Assembly: GCA_016719105.1 (NCBI GenBank) | Contig: JADKAQ010000003.1 | Span: 124,001-188,000 of the forward strand | Source of the DNA: Gemmatimonadota bacterium | GTDB taxonomy: Bacteria; Gemmatimonadota; Gemmatimonadetes; Gemmatimonadales; Gemmatimonadaceae | DNA length: 64,000 nt | Reading direction: 5' to 3' | Position numbers and translations under genes: made by a program | The notes under the pieces: model-generated | Told to the model about the DNA's origin: nothing | Databases searched by the model: none | What the model saw: the letters and a program-made list of their open reading frames with translations, nothing else | Shown here: piece by piece, positions 9,972 to 18,699 of the stretch | Layout: the number at the start of each line of letters is the position of its first letter | Numbering within the stretch: the stretch's first letter is position 1

Positions 9972-12900
9972 GCGACGGCCGTTACCAACTGTTGCCGGCC
10001 GACCGCCCGGCGGACGAGCTGGAGCAGGAACTCCTGGCGACGTGGCGCCACGAACGGCTGTTCGAGCGAACGCTTCTCGAGCGGGCCGGCAGTCCGGCGT
10101 TTGTCTTCTACGATGGCCCCCCGACGGCGAACGGTCGTCCGGGGATCCATCACGTCTTCGCGCGCACGGTGAAGGACCTCTTTTGCCGCCATCGCACGAT
10201 GACCGGGCACCTCGTGGACCGCAAGGCCGGGTGGGACACGCACGGCCTCCCGGTCGAGATCGAGGTGGAGAAGGCGTTGGGGCTGACGGGGAAGCCGGAC
10301 ATCGAGGCGTACGGCGTCGAGGCCTTCAACGCCAAGTGCCGCGAGAGCGTCTGGACCTACCGCAAGGATTGGGAGCGGCTCGTCGAGCGCGTGGCGAACT
10401 GGATGGATTACGACGATCCATACGTCACGTACACGAACAACTACATCGAGAGCGAGTGGTGGGCGCTCAAGACGATGTACGAGAAGGGGCTGCTCTATCG
10501 CGGACACAAGATCCTGCCGTATTGCTCGCGGTGCGGGACGGCGCTCTCGTCGCATGAGGTGGCGCAGGGATACGAGGATGTCGAGGACCCGTCGCTGTTC
10601 ATCGCGCTCGATCTCGTGGACGATGGGAAGACGGGAAGACGGGAAGACGAGGGGCGCCGCCGGCTCATCGTCTGGACGACGACGCCGTGGACGCTGGTGT
10701 CCAACGTGGCGTTGGCGGTACATCCCGATCTCGAGTACGTCGAGCTGCGCAAGAAGACCGGCGCCGACTGGACGATCATCCTGGCGGCGGCGCGGGCGAT
10801 GGCGGTGCTCGGCGACGACTACACCGATCGCTGGGACGTCGTACAGCGCCTCACGGGACGCGACCTCGAGGGGAAGCGCTACCGGCGTCCGCTCGATTGG
10901 GTCCCGTACGGCGAGGGGACTGGGCGTCACGAGGTGATCGTGACCGCCGACTTCGTCTCGGCCGAGGACGGCAGCGGGATCGTGCACATGGCGCCGGCCT
11001 TCGGCGCCGACGACTACGCCATGGGGCAGAAGCACGGCCTCGTGATGCTGCAGCCGGTGAATGCGCGCGGCCGCTTTGGCGATGAGCTTCCCGTCGTTGG
11101 GGGGATGTGGGTCAAGGACGCCGACGCCCGCATCGTCGAGGTGCTCAAGGAACAGGACACGCTGTGGAAGGTGGGGAAGCTGCTCCACGCGTATCCGCAT
11201 TGCTGGCGCTGCAAGACGCCGTTGCTGTACTACGCCCGCGAGTCGTGGTTCATCCGCACGACGGCGTTCAAGGACGACATGCTGGCCCGCAACGCAGCGA
11301 TGGACTGGCATCCGCGCGAGGTGGGCGAAGGGCGATTTGGCGAGTGGCTCAAGAACAACATCGACTGGGCCGTCTCGCGTGATCGCTATTGGGGGACGCC
11401 GCTCCCCGTCTGGGTGAACGACGAGGATCCCGACGAGATCGAGGTGGTGGGGTCGTACGCCGAGCTCGCCGAGAAGAGCGGGACGACGCTCGGCACCGAC
11501 TTCGATCCGCACAAGCCGTTCATCGACGCGTACACGTGGCCCGCCAAGTCGGGGACGGGGACGATGCGTCGCGTGCCGGCGGTGATCGACGCCTGGTTCG
11601 ATTCGGGATCGATGCCGTTCGCGCAGTGGCACTACCCGTTCGAGAATCAGGAGCGCACGGCGCAGCAGTATCCGGCCGACTTCATCGCCGAGGGACTCGA
11701 CCAGACGCGCGGGTGGTTCTACTCGCTGCTGGCGATCGCCACGGGGTTGGGCGACGCGCTGCCTAACAACGCGCGCACTGGGCGACCGGAGGCCGCAGGC
11801 GCAGGAAGCGCGGCGCTGGCCGCGCCGTATCGCGCGGTGGTCGTCAACGACCTCGTGCTCGACAAGAACGGCGTCAAGATGTCCAAGACGCGCGGCAACG
11901 TGGTCAATCCGTGGGAGGTGATCGCCTCGCATGGTGCCGATGCGGTGCGCCTCTTCCTCATCGCGTCGAGCCAGCTCGGCACGCCGAAGCAGTTCGATGT
12001 CGACGCCGTCCGCGACACGGCTGCGCGCTTCCTGGTCACGCTCAAGAACGTGTACAGCGGGATCTTCGCGCTGTATGCCAACTTCGGTTGGGCGCCGTCC
12101 GCGCAGGACCCGGCGGTGGCCGATCGTCCGGTGCTCGATCGCTGGATCCTCTCCCGCCTGGCGGCGGTGGAGGAGGCGGTGCAGGGGGCGATGCAGGGCT
12201 TCGATTCCACGACCGCGGCCCGCGCCCTGATGACCTTTGTCGTTGACGATCTCTCCAACTGGTACGTGCGCCAGTCGCGGAGCCGCTTCTACGACGTCGA
12301 CGGCGCCGACAACCGGGCCGCCTTTGCGACGCTGCATGAGTGCCTCGTGGTCACGACGCGCTTGCTGGCGCCGATCGCGCCGTTCGTCACGGATTGGATG
12401 CATCGCGAGCTCACGGGAACTTCCGTGCACCTCGCCCGTTACGTGCGGGAGTCGGGAGCGGCGACGCGTCGCGACCTGGGGCTCGAGCGCGGGATGGTCG
12501 AGGTGCGGGAGCTGGCGACGCTGGGGCGTGCGGCGCGCGAAGAGGCGGGGGTCAACGTCCGCAAGCCGCTGTCGCGGGTCGTGTGCGTGGTGCCGCGCGA
12601 GGCGGTGGGCGACGTGGAACCGCTCCTGGCGCTCCTGCAGTCGGAGTTGAACGTGAAGGCGGTGGCCCTCGCCACCTCGGCCGACGACCTGGTGACGCTG
12701 GAGGCCAAGCCGAACTTCAGGTCGTTAGGCAAGAAGTTCGGCAAGGCGACGCCACTGGCGGCCAAGGCGGTGCAGTCGTTGGCCAGCGAGCACCTGCGGG
12801 CGTTCGAACATGGCGAGCCGCTGGCGCTCACCGTGGAAGGCGAGACCCATACGCTCGATGGCGAGGATCTCACGATCCTGCGGCGGGCGTCGGGGGCGCT

Positions 12901-13231
12901 GGTGGTAAAGGAGGCCCTGGGACGCTTCGCGGCGATCGATCCCGCGCTGACCCCGGCCCTGAAGCGGGAGGGGCTGTCGCGCGAGGTGGTGAGTCGCGTC
13001 CAGCGGCTACGCAAGGAGACCGGCCTGGCCGTCTCCGATCGCATCCGGCTCTGGATCTGGGGGGCCGGCGAGATCGAGGAGGCGGTTGCGGAGTACAAGG
13101 ACTGGATCGCGGGCGAGGTGCTTGCCCGGGACGTCACGGTCGGACGTGACGAGGTGGTGGCCGAACAAGCGACGCACGCCGTGGAGATCGACGGACTCTC
13201 CGTGCACGTCGCCCTGACCAGGGACGAATAA
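9968..13231 (+). CDS. ileS: Isoleucyl-tRNA synthetase, long type with GxHH signature
   Basis: This is a class I synthetase of 1087 aa starting at GTG 9968, which overlaps the PNP stop by 4 bases. The KMSKT loop is at about residues 637-641. The editing domain is present (GWDTHGLPVEIEVEKA leads into it, and EDGSGIVHMAPAFGADD is typical). The canonical HIGH (HxGH) signature is replaced by GIHH at residues 59-62 (GRPGIHH). This is the swapped GxHH form described for some type-2 IleRS enzymes and linked to very high mupirocin resistance. A C-terminal extension beyond the anticodon-binding domain is present. At 10625-10648 three tandem GGGAAGAC octamers encode a local charged insertion (GKTGRREDEG) in the editing region, without breaking the frame. 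Confidence 0.95.
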   Translation: MSDGRYQLLPADRPADELEQELLATWRHERLFERTLLERAGSPAFVFYDGPPTANGRPGIHHVFARTVKDLFCRHRTMTGHLVDRKAGWDTHGLPVEIEVEKALGLTGKPDIEAYGVEAFNAKCRESVWTYRKDWERLVERVANWMDYDDPYVTYTNNYIESEWWALKTMYEKGLLYRGHKILPYCSRCGTALSSHEVAQGYEDVEDPSLFIALDLVDDGKTGRREDEGRRRLIVWTTTPWTLVSNVALAVHPDLEYVELRKKTGADWTIILAAARAMAVLGDDYTDRWDVVQRLTGRDLEGKRYRRPLDWVPYGEGTGRHEVIVTADFVSAEDGSGIVHMAPAFGADDYAMGQKHGLVMLQPVNARGRFGDELPVVGGMWVKDADARIVEVLKEQDTLWKVGKLLHAYPHCWRCKTPLLYYARESWFIRTTAFKDDMLARNAAMDWHPREVGEGRFGEWLKNNIDWAVSRDRYWGTPLPVWVNDEDPDEIEVVGSYAELAEKSGTTLGTDFDPHKPFIDAYTWPAKSGTGTMRRVPAVIDAWFDSGSMPFAQWHYPFENQERTAQQYPADFIAEGLDQTRGWFYSLLAIATGLGDALPNNARTGRPEAAGAGSAALAAPYRAVVVNDLVLDKNGVKMSKTRGNVVNPWEVIASHGADAVRLFLIASSQLGTPKQFDVDAVRDTAARFLVTLKNVYSGIFALYANFGWAPSAQDPAVADRPVLDRWILSRLAAVEEAVQGAMQGFDSTTAARALMTFVVDDLSNWYVRQSRSRFYDVDGADNRAAFATLHECLVVTTRLLAPIAPFVTDWMHRELTGTSVHLARYVRESGAATRRDLGLERGMVEVRELATLGRAAREEAGVNVRKPLSRVVCVVPREAVGDVEPLLALLQSELNVKAVALATSADDLVTLEAKPNFRSLGKKFGKATPLAAKAVQSLASEHLRAFEHGEPLALTVEGETHTLDGEDLTILRRASGALVVKEALGRFAAIDPALTPALKREGLSREVVSRVQRLRKETGLAVSDRIRLWIWGAGEIEEAVAEYKDWIAGEVLARDVTVGRDEVVAEQATHAVEIDGLSVHVALTRDE
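10625..10648 (+). repeat. Three tandem GGGAAGAC octamers inside ileS
   Basis: Three perfect head-to-tail copies of GGGAAGAC. Two nearly identical units and a one-base variant recur in the ftsA-ftsZ gap (49374-49403). Because 24 bases is a multiple of 3, the ileS frame is kept. Confidence 0.75.
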
Positions 13232-13233
13232 CG

Positions 13234-13671
13234 ATGGCATCGACCAGTGGCGCGAGTGGTGCGGCGGCTCCCAAGAAGCCGAAGCCGATGAGCAAGAAGC
13301 ACCTGCAGCACTTCGAGAAGCGCCTGCTCGACGAGCGCAAGCGTGTCCTCAAGGAGCTGGGGAAGTACGACGAGGTGTTCAACGCCACGGACCAGTCGTC
13401 CGACGGCGACCTCTCGTCCTACTCGTTCCACATGGCCGATCAGGGGACCGATGCCATGGAGCGCGAGAAGGCGTTCCTCTTCGCGAGCCAGGAAGGGCGG
13501 TTCCTCTGGCACATCGACCAGGCGCTGCGTCGCCTGTACAAGTCGCCCGAGACCTTCGGCAAGTGCCACCAGTGCGGCGACGAGATTGCTTTCGAGCGAC
13601 TCGACGCCCTTCCGCACGCTCGCTACTGCATCAAGTGCAAGCAGCGGGAAGAAGATGCCAAGAAGTCTTAG
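13234..13671 (+). CDS. TraR/DksA-family zinc finger protein
   Basis: This 145-aa protein has a basic N-terminal arm, a long helical coiled region and a complete C4 zinc finger with spacing C-x2-C-x17-C-x2-C (CHQCGDE, then CIKC) near the C-terminus. The coil segment HMADQGTDAMEREK is typical of the YteA/DksA-like branch. Family members bind in the secondary channel of RNA polymerase or act as general regulators; which applies here cannot be read from the sequence. It sits between ileS and lspA, a linkage also seen in other phyla. Its end overlaps lspA by 17 bases. Confidence 0.88.
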   Translation: MASTSGASGAAAPKKPKPMSKKHLQHFEKRLLDERKRVLKELGKYDEVFNATDQSSDGDLSSYSFHMADQGTDAMEREKAFLFASQEGRFLWHIDQALRRLYKSPETFGKCHQCGDEIAFERLDALPHARYCIKCKQREEDAKKS

Positions 13672-14215
13672 GAACGCGCTGACGTACTGGCCGATCGTGG
13701 TGGTGCTGGTCGTCGCCGACCGCATCACCAAGTCGGTCGCCGAGGCGGTGCTGTGGCCGCGCGGCGTCCCGCGCGCCGTCTTCGGCGACGCCGAGTGGTT
13801 CCGCTGGACGCTGGTCTACAACCCGGGGGCCGCCTTCGGGTTGCACCTGGGGCCGTACTCGCGCTGGATCTTCCTCGCGCTCACCGTCGGCGCGCTGGGA
13901 ATCCTCTATCACCTGTATCGCACCACCGAGGATGGCAACCGGTGGCGCGTGATGGCGGTGGGGCTGGTGACGGCCGGGGCAATCGGCAACCTGATCGACC
14001 GCATCATCTCGCCGAACGGGGTGGTGGACTTCATCGACGTGGGCGTGGGCGACATGCGCTGGCCCACGTTCAACGTCGCCGACATGGCGGTCTCTGTGGG
14101 GGCGATCCTGCTGGCGACCGTGTTGTGGCGGGAGGACGAGCAGACGGCACGCGTGACCGACGAGCGGGAGACGGCCGCGCGTACGGTGTCGGGCAGTTCC
14201 CGCGTGCGCACGTGA
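13655..14215 (+). CDS. lspA: Lipoprotein signal peptidase (signal peptidase II)
   Basis: LspA cleaves the leader from diacylglyceryl-modified prolipoproteins in the inner membrane. Four hydrophobic segments are visible, with the conserved NPGAAFG segment at about residues 56-62 and the two catalytic aspartates D115 (GNLIDRI) and D143 (FNVADMA). ATG 13655 is preceded by GGGAAGAAG, a strong ribosome site inside the end of the DksA-like gene, and gives 186 aa. The C-terminal 30 residues are charged and lie outside the core. The lipoprotein encoded at 57316 is a possible substrate. Confidence 0.93.
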   Translation: MPRSLRNALTYWPIVVVLVVADRITKSVAEAVLWPRGVPRAVFGDAEWFRWTLVYNPGAAFGLHLGPYSRWIFLALTVGALGILYHLYRTTEDGNRWRVMAVGLVTAGAIGNLIDRIISPNGVVDFIDVGVGDMRWPTFNVADMAVSVGAILLATVLWREDEQTARVTDERETAARTVSGSSRVRT

Positions 14216-15219
14216 GCGCGCTCGCCCAGGGGACCCGGTTTTCCTTTGTTTGCGAGGCGAACAGCGATGTTCGCCTCGATTCGTTGGTAGCCACGCACGG
14301 CGGACTGTCGCGCACGCAGGCGGCGACGCTCATCGCCAACGGGCACGTCACGCTGGGCGGGCGTCGCGAGAAGGCGTCCTACAAGCCGGTTGCCGGCGAA
14401 TCGGTCGAGGTGTTCGTCCCGCCGCCGGCCCCGCGCGAGATCCTTGGCGAGGCCATTCCGCTCGTGGTCGTGTACGAGGACGACGACCTCGTGGTGATCG
14501 ACAAGCCGGCCGGGATGGTGGTCCATCCGGCCCCGGGCAACTGGACGGGAACGCTGGTGAACGCCCTCGTGGGGCGCGGCGGCGAGCTGTCGGAGGCGGG
14601 GGGCGACGAGCGCCCCGGGCTCGTGCATCGTCTGGACAAGGACACCTCCGGCCTGCTGCTCGTCGCCAAGCACGATCGCGTGCATCGCCTGCTCTCGTCG
14701 GCGATCGCCGAGCGACGGGTGGTGCGCCGCTACGCCGCGCTGATCTGGGGACACCTCGACGCCGACGAGCGCACGGTCGACAAGCCACTCGCGCGCGATC
14801 CGCGCGATCGCCAGCGCATGGCGGTCGTCGAGGGAGGGAAGGCGGCGCGCACGACCTTTCGCCGGCTGGCGCGCTTCGACGCGGGGGACCTCTTGCGCGC
14901 CCACCTGCACACGGGGCGCACGCACCAGATTCGCGTGCACCTCGCCTCGATCGGCCACCCCGTCATGGGCGACGACACGTACGGTGGCGGCGGCGGGCGA
15001 GCGCTCATCGGGCTCGCGCCCAAGCGCCACTTCCTGCATGCCGCGTGGCTGCGCTTCGTGCACCCGATGACTCGCAAGGCGATGGACCTGCGGGCGCCGC
15101 TCCCCGCCGACCTGCGAGGATCGCTGGCGACCGTGGCCGACGACCCGACGCTGCGCGACGAGCGCGATCCGCTGGAGCGCTACGACTTCTACGTCGAGCC
15201 GCCGGAGGTCGGGGCGTGA
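14212..15219 (+). CDS. rluD: RluD-family 23S rRNA pseudouridine synthase
   Basis: An N-terminal S4 RNA-binding domain (LDSLVATHGGLSRTQAATLI region) precedes the pseudouridine synthase domain. The catalytic aspartate is D142 in VHRLDKDTSG, followed by GRTHQIRVHL, both diagnostic of the RluA/RluD group. Length is 335 aa from GTG 14212, which overlaps the lspA stop by 4 bases; the frame is open far upstream but that part lies in lspA. The lspA-rluD order is common in bacteria. The stop overlaps the GTG of cheW, so the chemosensory operon probably continues this transcript. Confidence 0.92.
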   Translation: MSALAQGTRFSFVCEANSDVRLDSLVATHGGLSRTQAATLIANGHVTLGGRREKASYKPVAGESVEVFVPPPAPREILGEAIPLVVVYEDDDLVVIDKPAGMVVHPAPGNWTGTLVNALVGRGGELSEAGGDERPGLVHRLDKDTSGLLLVAKHDRVHRLLSSAIAERRVVRRYAALIWGHLDADERTVDKPLARDPRDRQRMAVVEGGKAARTTFRRLARFDAGDLLRAHLHTGRTHQIRVHLASIGHPVMGDDTYGGGGGRALIGLAPKRHFLHAAWLRFVHPMTRKAMDLRAPLPADLRGSLATVADDPTLRDERDPLERYDFYVEPPEVGA

Positions 15220-15632
15220 GCCAGTCGTACGTGATCGTCGAAGGGGCGGGCGCGCTCTTCGCCGTGCCGCAGGCGCAGGTGCGCGAGATCGTCCCGGCGC
15301 GCCAGATCACTCGGCTTCCCGGGGCCCCGGCGTCGGTACGAGGGCTGCTCAACGTGCGCGGCACGCTGGTGACGGTGGTCGACCTGGCGACACGATTCGG
15401 GCGTGGCAAATCGGTGGGCGACGATCCGTCGGTGGTGATCGCCGTCACCGAATCACGCACTCTTGGGCTGCTCGTCGACGACGTGCTGGACGTGCAGGCG
15501 TACTCGGCCGCGGACTTCGTGGCGGCCACCGTGGAGCCCGCTGACAAGTCGCTCGTGGGAATGGGACATTTTGGCGACCGAATCGTCCTTGCCGTGGACC
15601 TGCAGGAGCTCGCGCGGCAGACGCTCGCCTAG
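15216..15632 (+). CDS. cheW: CheW-like coupling protein 1
   Basis: This single CheW/SH3-like domain of 138 aa starts at GTG 15216 inside the rluD stop (GTGA overlap). Typical features are FAVPQAQVREIVP near the start, the central GLLNVRGTLVTVVDL and the late LGLLVDDVLDV. CheW links receptors to CheA; no receptor gene is encoded in this window. It is the first gene of the chemosensory block. Confidence 0.9.
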   Translation: MSQSYVIVEGAGALFAVPQAQVREIVPARQITRLPGAPASVRGLLNVRGTLVTVVDLATRFGRGKSVGDDPSVVIAVTESRTLGLLVDDVLDVQAYSAADFVAATVEPADKSLVGMGHFGDRIVLAVDLQELARQTLA

Positions 15633-15686
15633 GGGTGGCGCGTGCCGCGCAGGCGGCTGCGAACGCCTCTCCGGGGAGACACGAGC

Positions 15687-16049
15687 GTGAGCCACACGGT
15701 ACTGATCTGCGACGACGCGATCTTCATGCGCACCATGCTGAGCGACATCCTGCAGCAGGCGGGATTCGACGTGGTGGGCGAGGCGGAAACGGGGGCTCAG
15801 GCGGTCGATCGCTACCGCGAGTTGCGCCCCGACCTGGTCACGATGGACATCGTGATGCCCGACATGGGCGGGATCGACGCGGTGCGTGAGATCACCCGCA
15901 ACGATCCGGGGGCCAAGGTCCTGATGTGCAGCGCGATGGGGCAGCAGGCGCTGGTCGTCGAGGCCATTCAGGCTGGGGCGAAGGACTTCGTGGTGAAGCC
16001 CTTCCAGCCGTCGCGCGTGCTGGAGGCGGTGCAGCGCGTCCTCGGCTGA
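15687..16049 (+). CDS. cheY: CheY-like single-domain response regulator
   Basis: A 120-aa receiver domain without an output domain. The acidic pair is D9-D10, the phosphoacceptor D54 lies in TMDIVMPDMGG, the switch Ser/Thr is in LMCSAMG and the conserved Lys in DFVVKPF. GTG 15687 is preceded by GGGGAG at good spacing; the frame is open upstream to 15642 without a ribosome site. It should be phosphorylated by the adjacent CheA and dephosphorylated by the adjacent CheC. The target is unknown; the Mgl module downstream is a candidate. Confidence 0.92.
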   Translation: MSHTVLICDDAIFMRTMLSDILQQAGFDVVGEAETGAQAVDRYRELRPDLVTMDIVMPDMGGIDAVREITRNDPGAKVLMCSAMGQQALVVEAIQAGAKDFVVKPFQPSRVLEAVQRVLG

Positions 16050-16080
16050 CGTCGCGCGTCAGCACCTCGGGAGCGCGCGC

Positions 16081-18045
16081 ATGGACTCCGCCCGGTATCG
16101 CGAGCTCTTCCTCACCGAGGCGCGCGACCATCTCGTCGTCATCAATCAGGCGCTGATTGCGCTGGAGCACGCCCCCGCGGAGGCCGCGACGGGGGCGGGG
16201 CGCGACTCGGTGGACGCGATCTTCCGCGCCGTGCACACGGTGAAGGGGATGAGCGGCGTGATGGGCTACGCCGCCGTTGGCTCGCTCTCCCACGCGATGG
16301 AGACCCTGTTGTCGCGCGTGCGCGCGGGAGATCAGGCGCTGGAAGGGGAGCATGTGACGCTCCTGTTCGATGCGGCCGACGCGCTGGAACACGCCATCGA
16401 GGCCTCGGCCACGGCGCAGGAGTCGGCGCTCGACGTCACCTCGCTGGTGGAGCGGCTGCAAGGGCGCGATCGCGCCGCGGGGCCTCTGGCTCGCGCCGCG
16501 GACGCCAGCCGGACGGTCCCGCCGGGCGACGGCATCGCGGTGCACGTCACCCTCGAGCCGGGGACGATCCTCCCCGGGGCACGCGCGCAGCTCGTGGTGG
16601 CGCGCGCCCGGGCGTTAGGCGCGGTGACCACCGTGGTGCCTGACGAGGCCTCGATGCTCGGCGACGACTTCGACGGGTGCTTCGCCATGCGCCTGGTGTG
16701 CGACGCCGACGACGCGTCGGTGGTGGCGGCGCTGCGTGCCGCGGGCTTCGTGCACGAGGCGCGGGTGGTGCGCGACGCGCCCCTGCGCGAGCGGTCCTCG
16801 TCGGCGGGTGCCCCCGCCGAGCGTGCCGCTGTTCCGCGCTCGGAAGCAGAGGCACAGTTCGCGGCGACCTGGGGGAGCGAGGTGCTCAAGGCTCCGCTCC
16901 AGCGCTACGTGCGCATCGACCTGCGTCGCCTGGACCACCTGATGACGCTGGTCGGCGAGCTGATGATCGTGCGCGGGCGCCTGGCGCAGCGCGCCGCCAC
17001 GCACGACGACCCCGTGCTCGATGAGGCGGTCGCCGAGGCCTCACGCCTCATCGGCGAGCTGCAGGATGGGGTGCTGGGAGGGCGCATGGTCCCGGTCTGG
17101 CAGGTCTTCGACCGCTTTCCGCGCGTGGTGCGCGATGCGGCCCGCGCGTTGGGCAAGGACGTCGAGTTCGTGATCGAGGGGCGCGAGATCGAGCTCGATC
17201 GCTCGCTGCTCGAGCAGGTCGCCGACCCGCTGGTGCACCTGCTGCGCAACGCGATCGATCACGGCATCGAGGCCCCCGACGCGCGCCTGGCCGCCGGCAA
17301 GCCCGCCGCGGGCCGCCTGACGCTCAGCGCCACGCGCGAACGCAGCGCCGTGGTGATCCGCGTGCGCGACGATGGCCGCGGCGTCAACCGGGCCAAGGTG
17401 CTGGCGAAGGCGAAGGCGATGGGGCTGGTGGACGAGGAGCGCGACGCGCTGGAAGACGAGGAGATCCTGCGCGTCATCTCGCGCGCCGGCTTCTCGACCG
17501 CCGACCGGGTGACCGAGCTGTCGGGACGTGGCGTGGGGATCGACGCCGTCCTGTCGCGTGTCCGCGCGCTTGGAGGGATGGTCGACCTCAAGTCGTTCGA
17601 AGGGGCGGGGACCGCCTTCTCCCTGCGCCTCCCGGTCACCCTGGCGGTGATCCCGGCCCTCCTGGCCCGGGTTGGGGACGAATCATACGCCCTTCCGTTG
17701 ACCCACGTCACCGAGACGCTCCAGCTCTCCCGCGGGGTGGTGCGATCGGTACGCGGGCGCGAGGTGATCGTCATACGTGAGGAGGTTCTCCCGCTGCTCC
17801 ACCTGCGCGACGTCGTCGGGCTCCCCGGTCAGGCCACGGGGCGCGACGCGTCGGCGTCGCACGTGGTGCTGCTCGAGCTGGCCGAGCGCCGGGCGGGGTT
17901 GGTGGTGGACCAGCTGCTGGGGCAGGAAGAAATCGTCGTGAAGCCGTTCGACGCCGTGCGCGGCGCGGCATCGTGCTTCAACGGCGCCACGATCATGGGC
18001 GACGGGTCGGCGGCGCTCATTCTCGAAGTGAGTAGCCTGCTCTAA
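16081..18045 (+). CDS. cheA: Chemotaxis histidine kinase CheA
   Basis: This 654-aa kinase has recognisable domains in order: Hpt/P1 (residues 1-105) with phospho-His H52 in AVHTVKGMSG; a P2-like receiver-docking fold at about 140-235; P3 dimerisation near 278-345; P4 ATPase with the N-box LLRNAIDHGIE, the DDGRGVN G1 box and GRGVGIDAV; and a P5 CheW-like domain to the end. All catalytic motifs look intact. The start has GGGAG at 7 bases. Reading CheA from an operon with three CheW-like genes and MglA suggests a non-flagellar chemosensory pathway. Confidence 0.95.
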   Translation: MDSARYRELFLTEARDHLVVINQALIALEHAPAEAATGAGRDSVDAIFRAVHTVKGMSGVMGYAAVGSLSHAMETLLSRVRAGDQALEGEHVTLLFDAADALEHAIEASATAQESALDVTSLVERLQGRDRAAGPLARAADASRTVPPGDGIAVHVTLEPGTILPGARAQLVVARARALGAVTTVVPDEASMLGDDFDGCFAMRLVCDADDASVVAALRAAGFVHEARVVRDAPLRERSSSAGAPAERAAVPRSEAEAQFAATWGSEVLKAPLQRYVRIDLRRLDHLMTLVGELMIVRGRLAQRAATHDDPVLDEAVAEASRLIGELQDGVLGGRMVPVWQVFDRFPRVVRDAARALGKDVEFVIEGREIELDRSLLEQVADPLVHLLRNAIDHGIEAPDARLAAGKPAAGRLTLSATRERSAVVIRVRDDGRGVNRAKVLAKAKAMGLVDEERDALEDEEILRVISRAGFSTADRVTELSGRGVGIDAVLSRVRALGGMVDLKSFEGAGTAFSLRLPVTLAVIPALLARVGDESYALPLTHVTETLQLSRGVVRSVRGREVIVIREEVLPLLHLRDVVGLPGQATGRDASASHVVLLELAERRAGLVVDQLLGQEEIVVKPFDAVRGAASCFNGATIMGDGSAALILEVSSLL

Positions 18046-18074
18046 CGCAGGATAACGTCGGACGGGAGCGAGTC

Positions 18075-18695
18075 ATGGTTGATCTGCTGAGTCTCAAGCC
18101 AATGCAGCTGGATGCCCTGCGCGAAGTCGCCAACATCGGCGCCGGGCACGCGGCCACCGCGCTGTCGCAGATGACAGGGCAGACGATCATGATCGCGGTC
18201 CCGACGATCAACATCACGCCGCTGGAGGAAGTCCCCCCGTCCATCGCCGCGCCTGACGAGCCGGTGGCCGCGGTGCTGATGAACATGCTGGGCGACCTGA
18301 CCGGGCGGACGCTCCTGGTCTTCCCGAAGCCGACGGCCATCCGCCTCGGGGAACTGCTGCTGCGCCGTCCGCACGCGGGCGCGGGGGAGCTCACGGAGCT
18401 GGAGCAGTCGGCGATCAAGGAGGCGGGCAACATCCTGAGCGGGGCGTACATGAACGCGCTGAGCGAGTTCATGGGACTCCTTCTCCTTCCCTCGCCGCCG
18501 TCGCTGGCCATCGACATGTCGCGGGCCGTGCTGACGACGGCCTACCTGCAGTTCGGGTCCGATCGTGACCTCGTCTTCTGCGTGGAGACCGAGTTCTTCA
18601 TGCAGGAGGCCAACGAGCACCTGCGCGGCTATTTCCTCCTGCTCCCCGACATGCCGTCGCTGCGCGCCATCCTGCGAGCGGTGCGCCTGGGCTGA
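18075..18695 (+). CDS. cheC: CheC-family phosphatase of CheY-P
   Basis: The product is 206 aa with both active-site helices of CheC: DALREVANIG (E17, N20) and SAIKEAGNI, each with the ExxN pair, so both sites look catalytically competent. CheC dephosphorylates CheY-P and binds CheD; both partners are encoded in the same operon. The ribosome site GGGAG is 7 bases upstream of the ATG. CheC with CheD is typical of Bacillus-type systems that use CheY-P feedback on receptor modification. Confidence 0.92.
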   Translation: MVDLLSLKPMQLDALREVANIGAGHAATALSQMTGQTIMIAVPTINITPLEEVPPSIAAPDEPVAAVLMNMLGDLTGRTLLVFPKPTAIRLGELLLRRPHAGAGELTELEQSAIKEAGNILSGAYMNALSEFMGLLLLPSPPSLAIDMSRAVLTTAYLQFGSDRDLVFCVETEFFMQEANEHLRGYFLLLPDMPSLRAILRAVRLG

Positions 18696-18699
18696 CCGG

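Noticed and set aside
10619..10660. Frameshift suspected in ileS at the GGGAAGAC repeats
   Set aside because: 24 bases keep the frame and the IleRS motifs continue normally downstream.
9413..12430. 1005-codon open frame on the minus strand
   Set aside because: It lies wholly antisense to ileS and pnp, which have strong family motifs. The product is Arg/His/Pro-rich, as expected for a high-GC shadow frame.
13753..14211. Long N-terminal extension of rluD
   Set aside because: The frame is open across lspA but the part before GTG 14212 is antipattern to the S4 domain and overlaps lspA fully.
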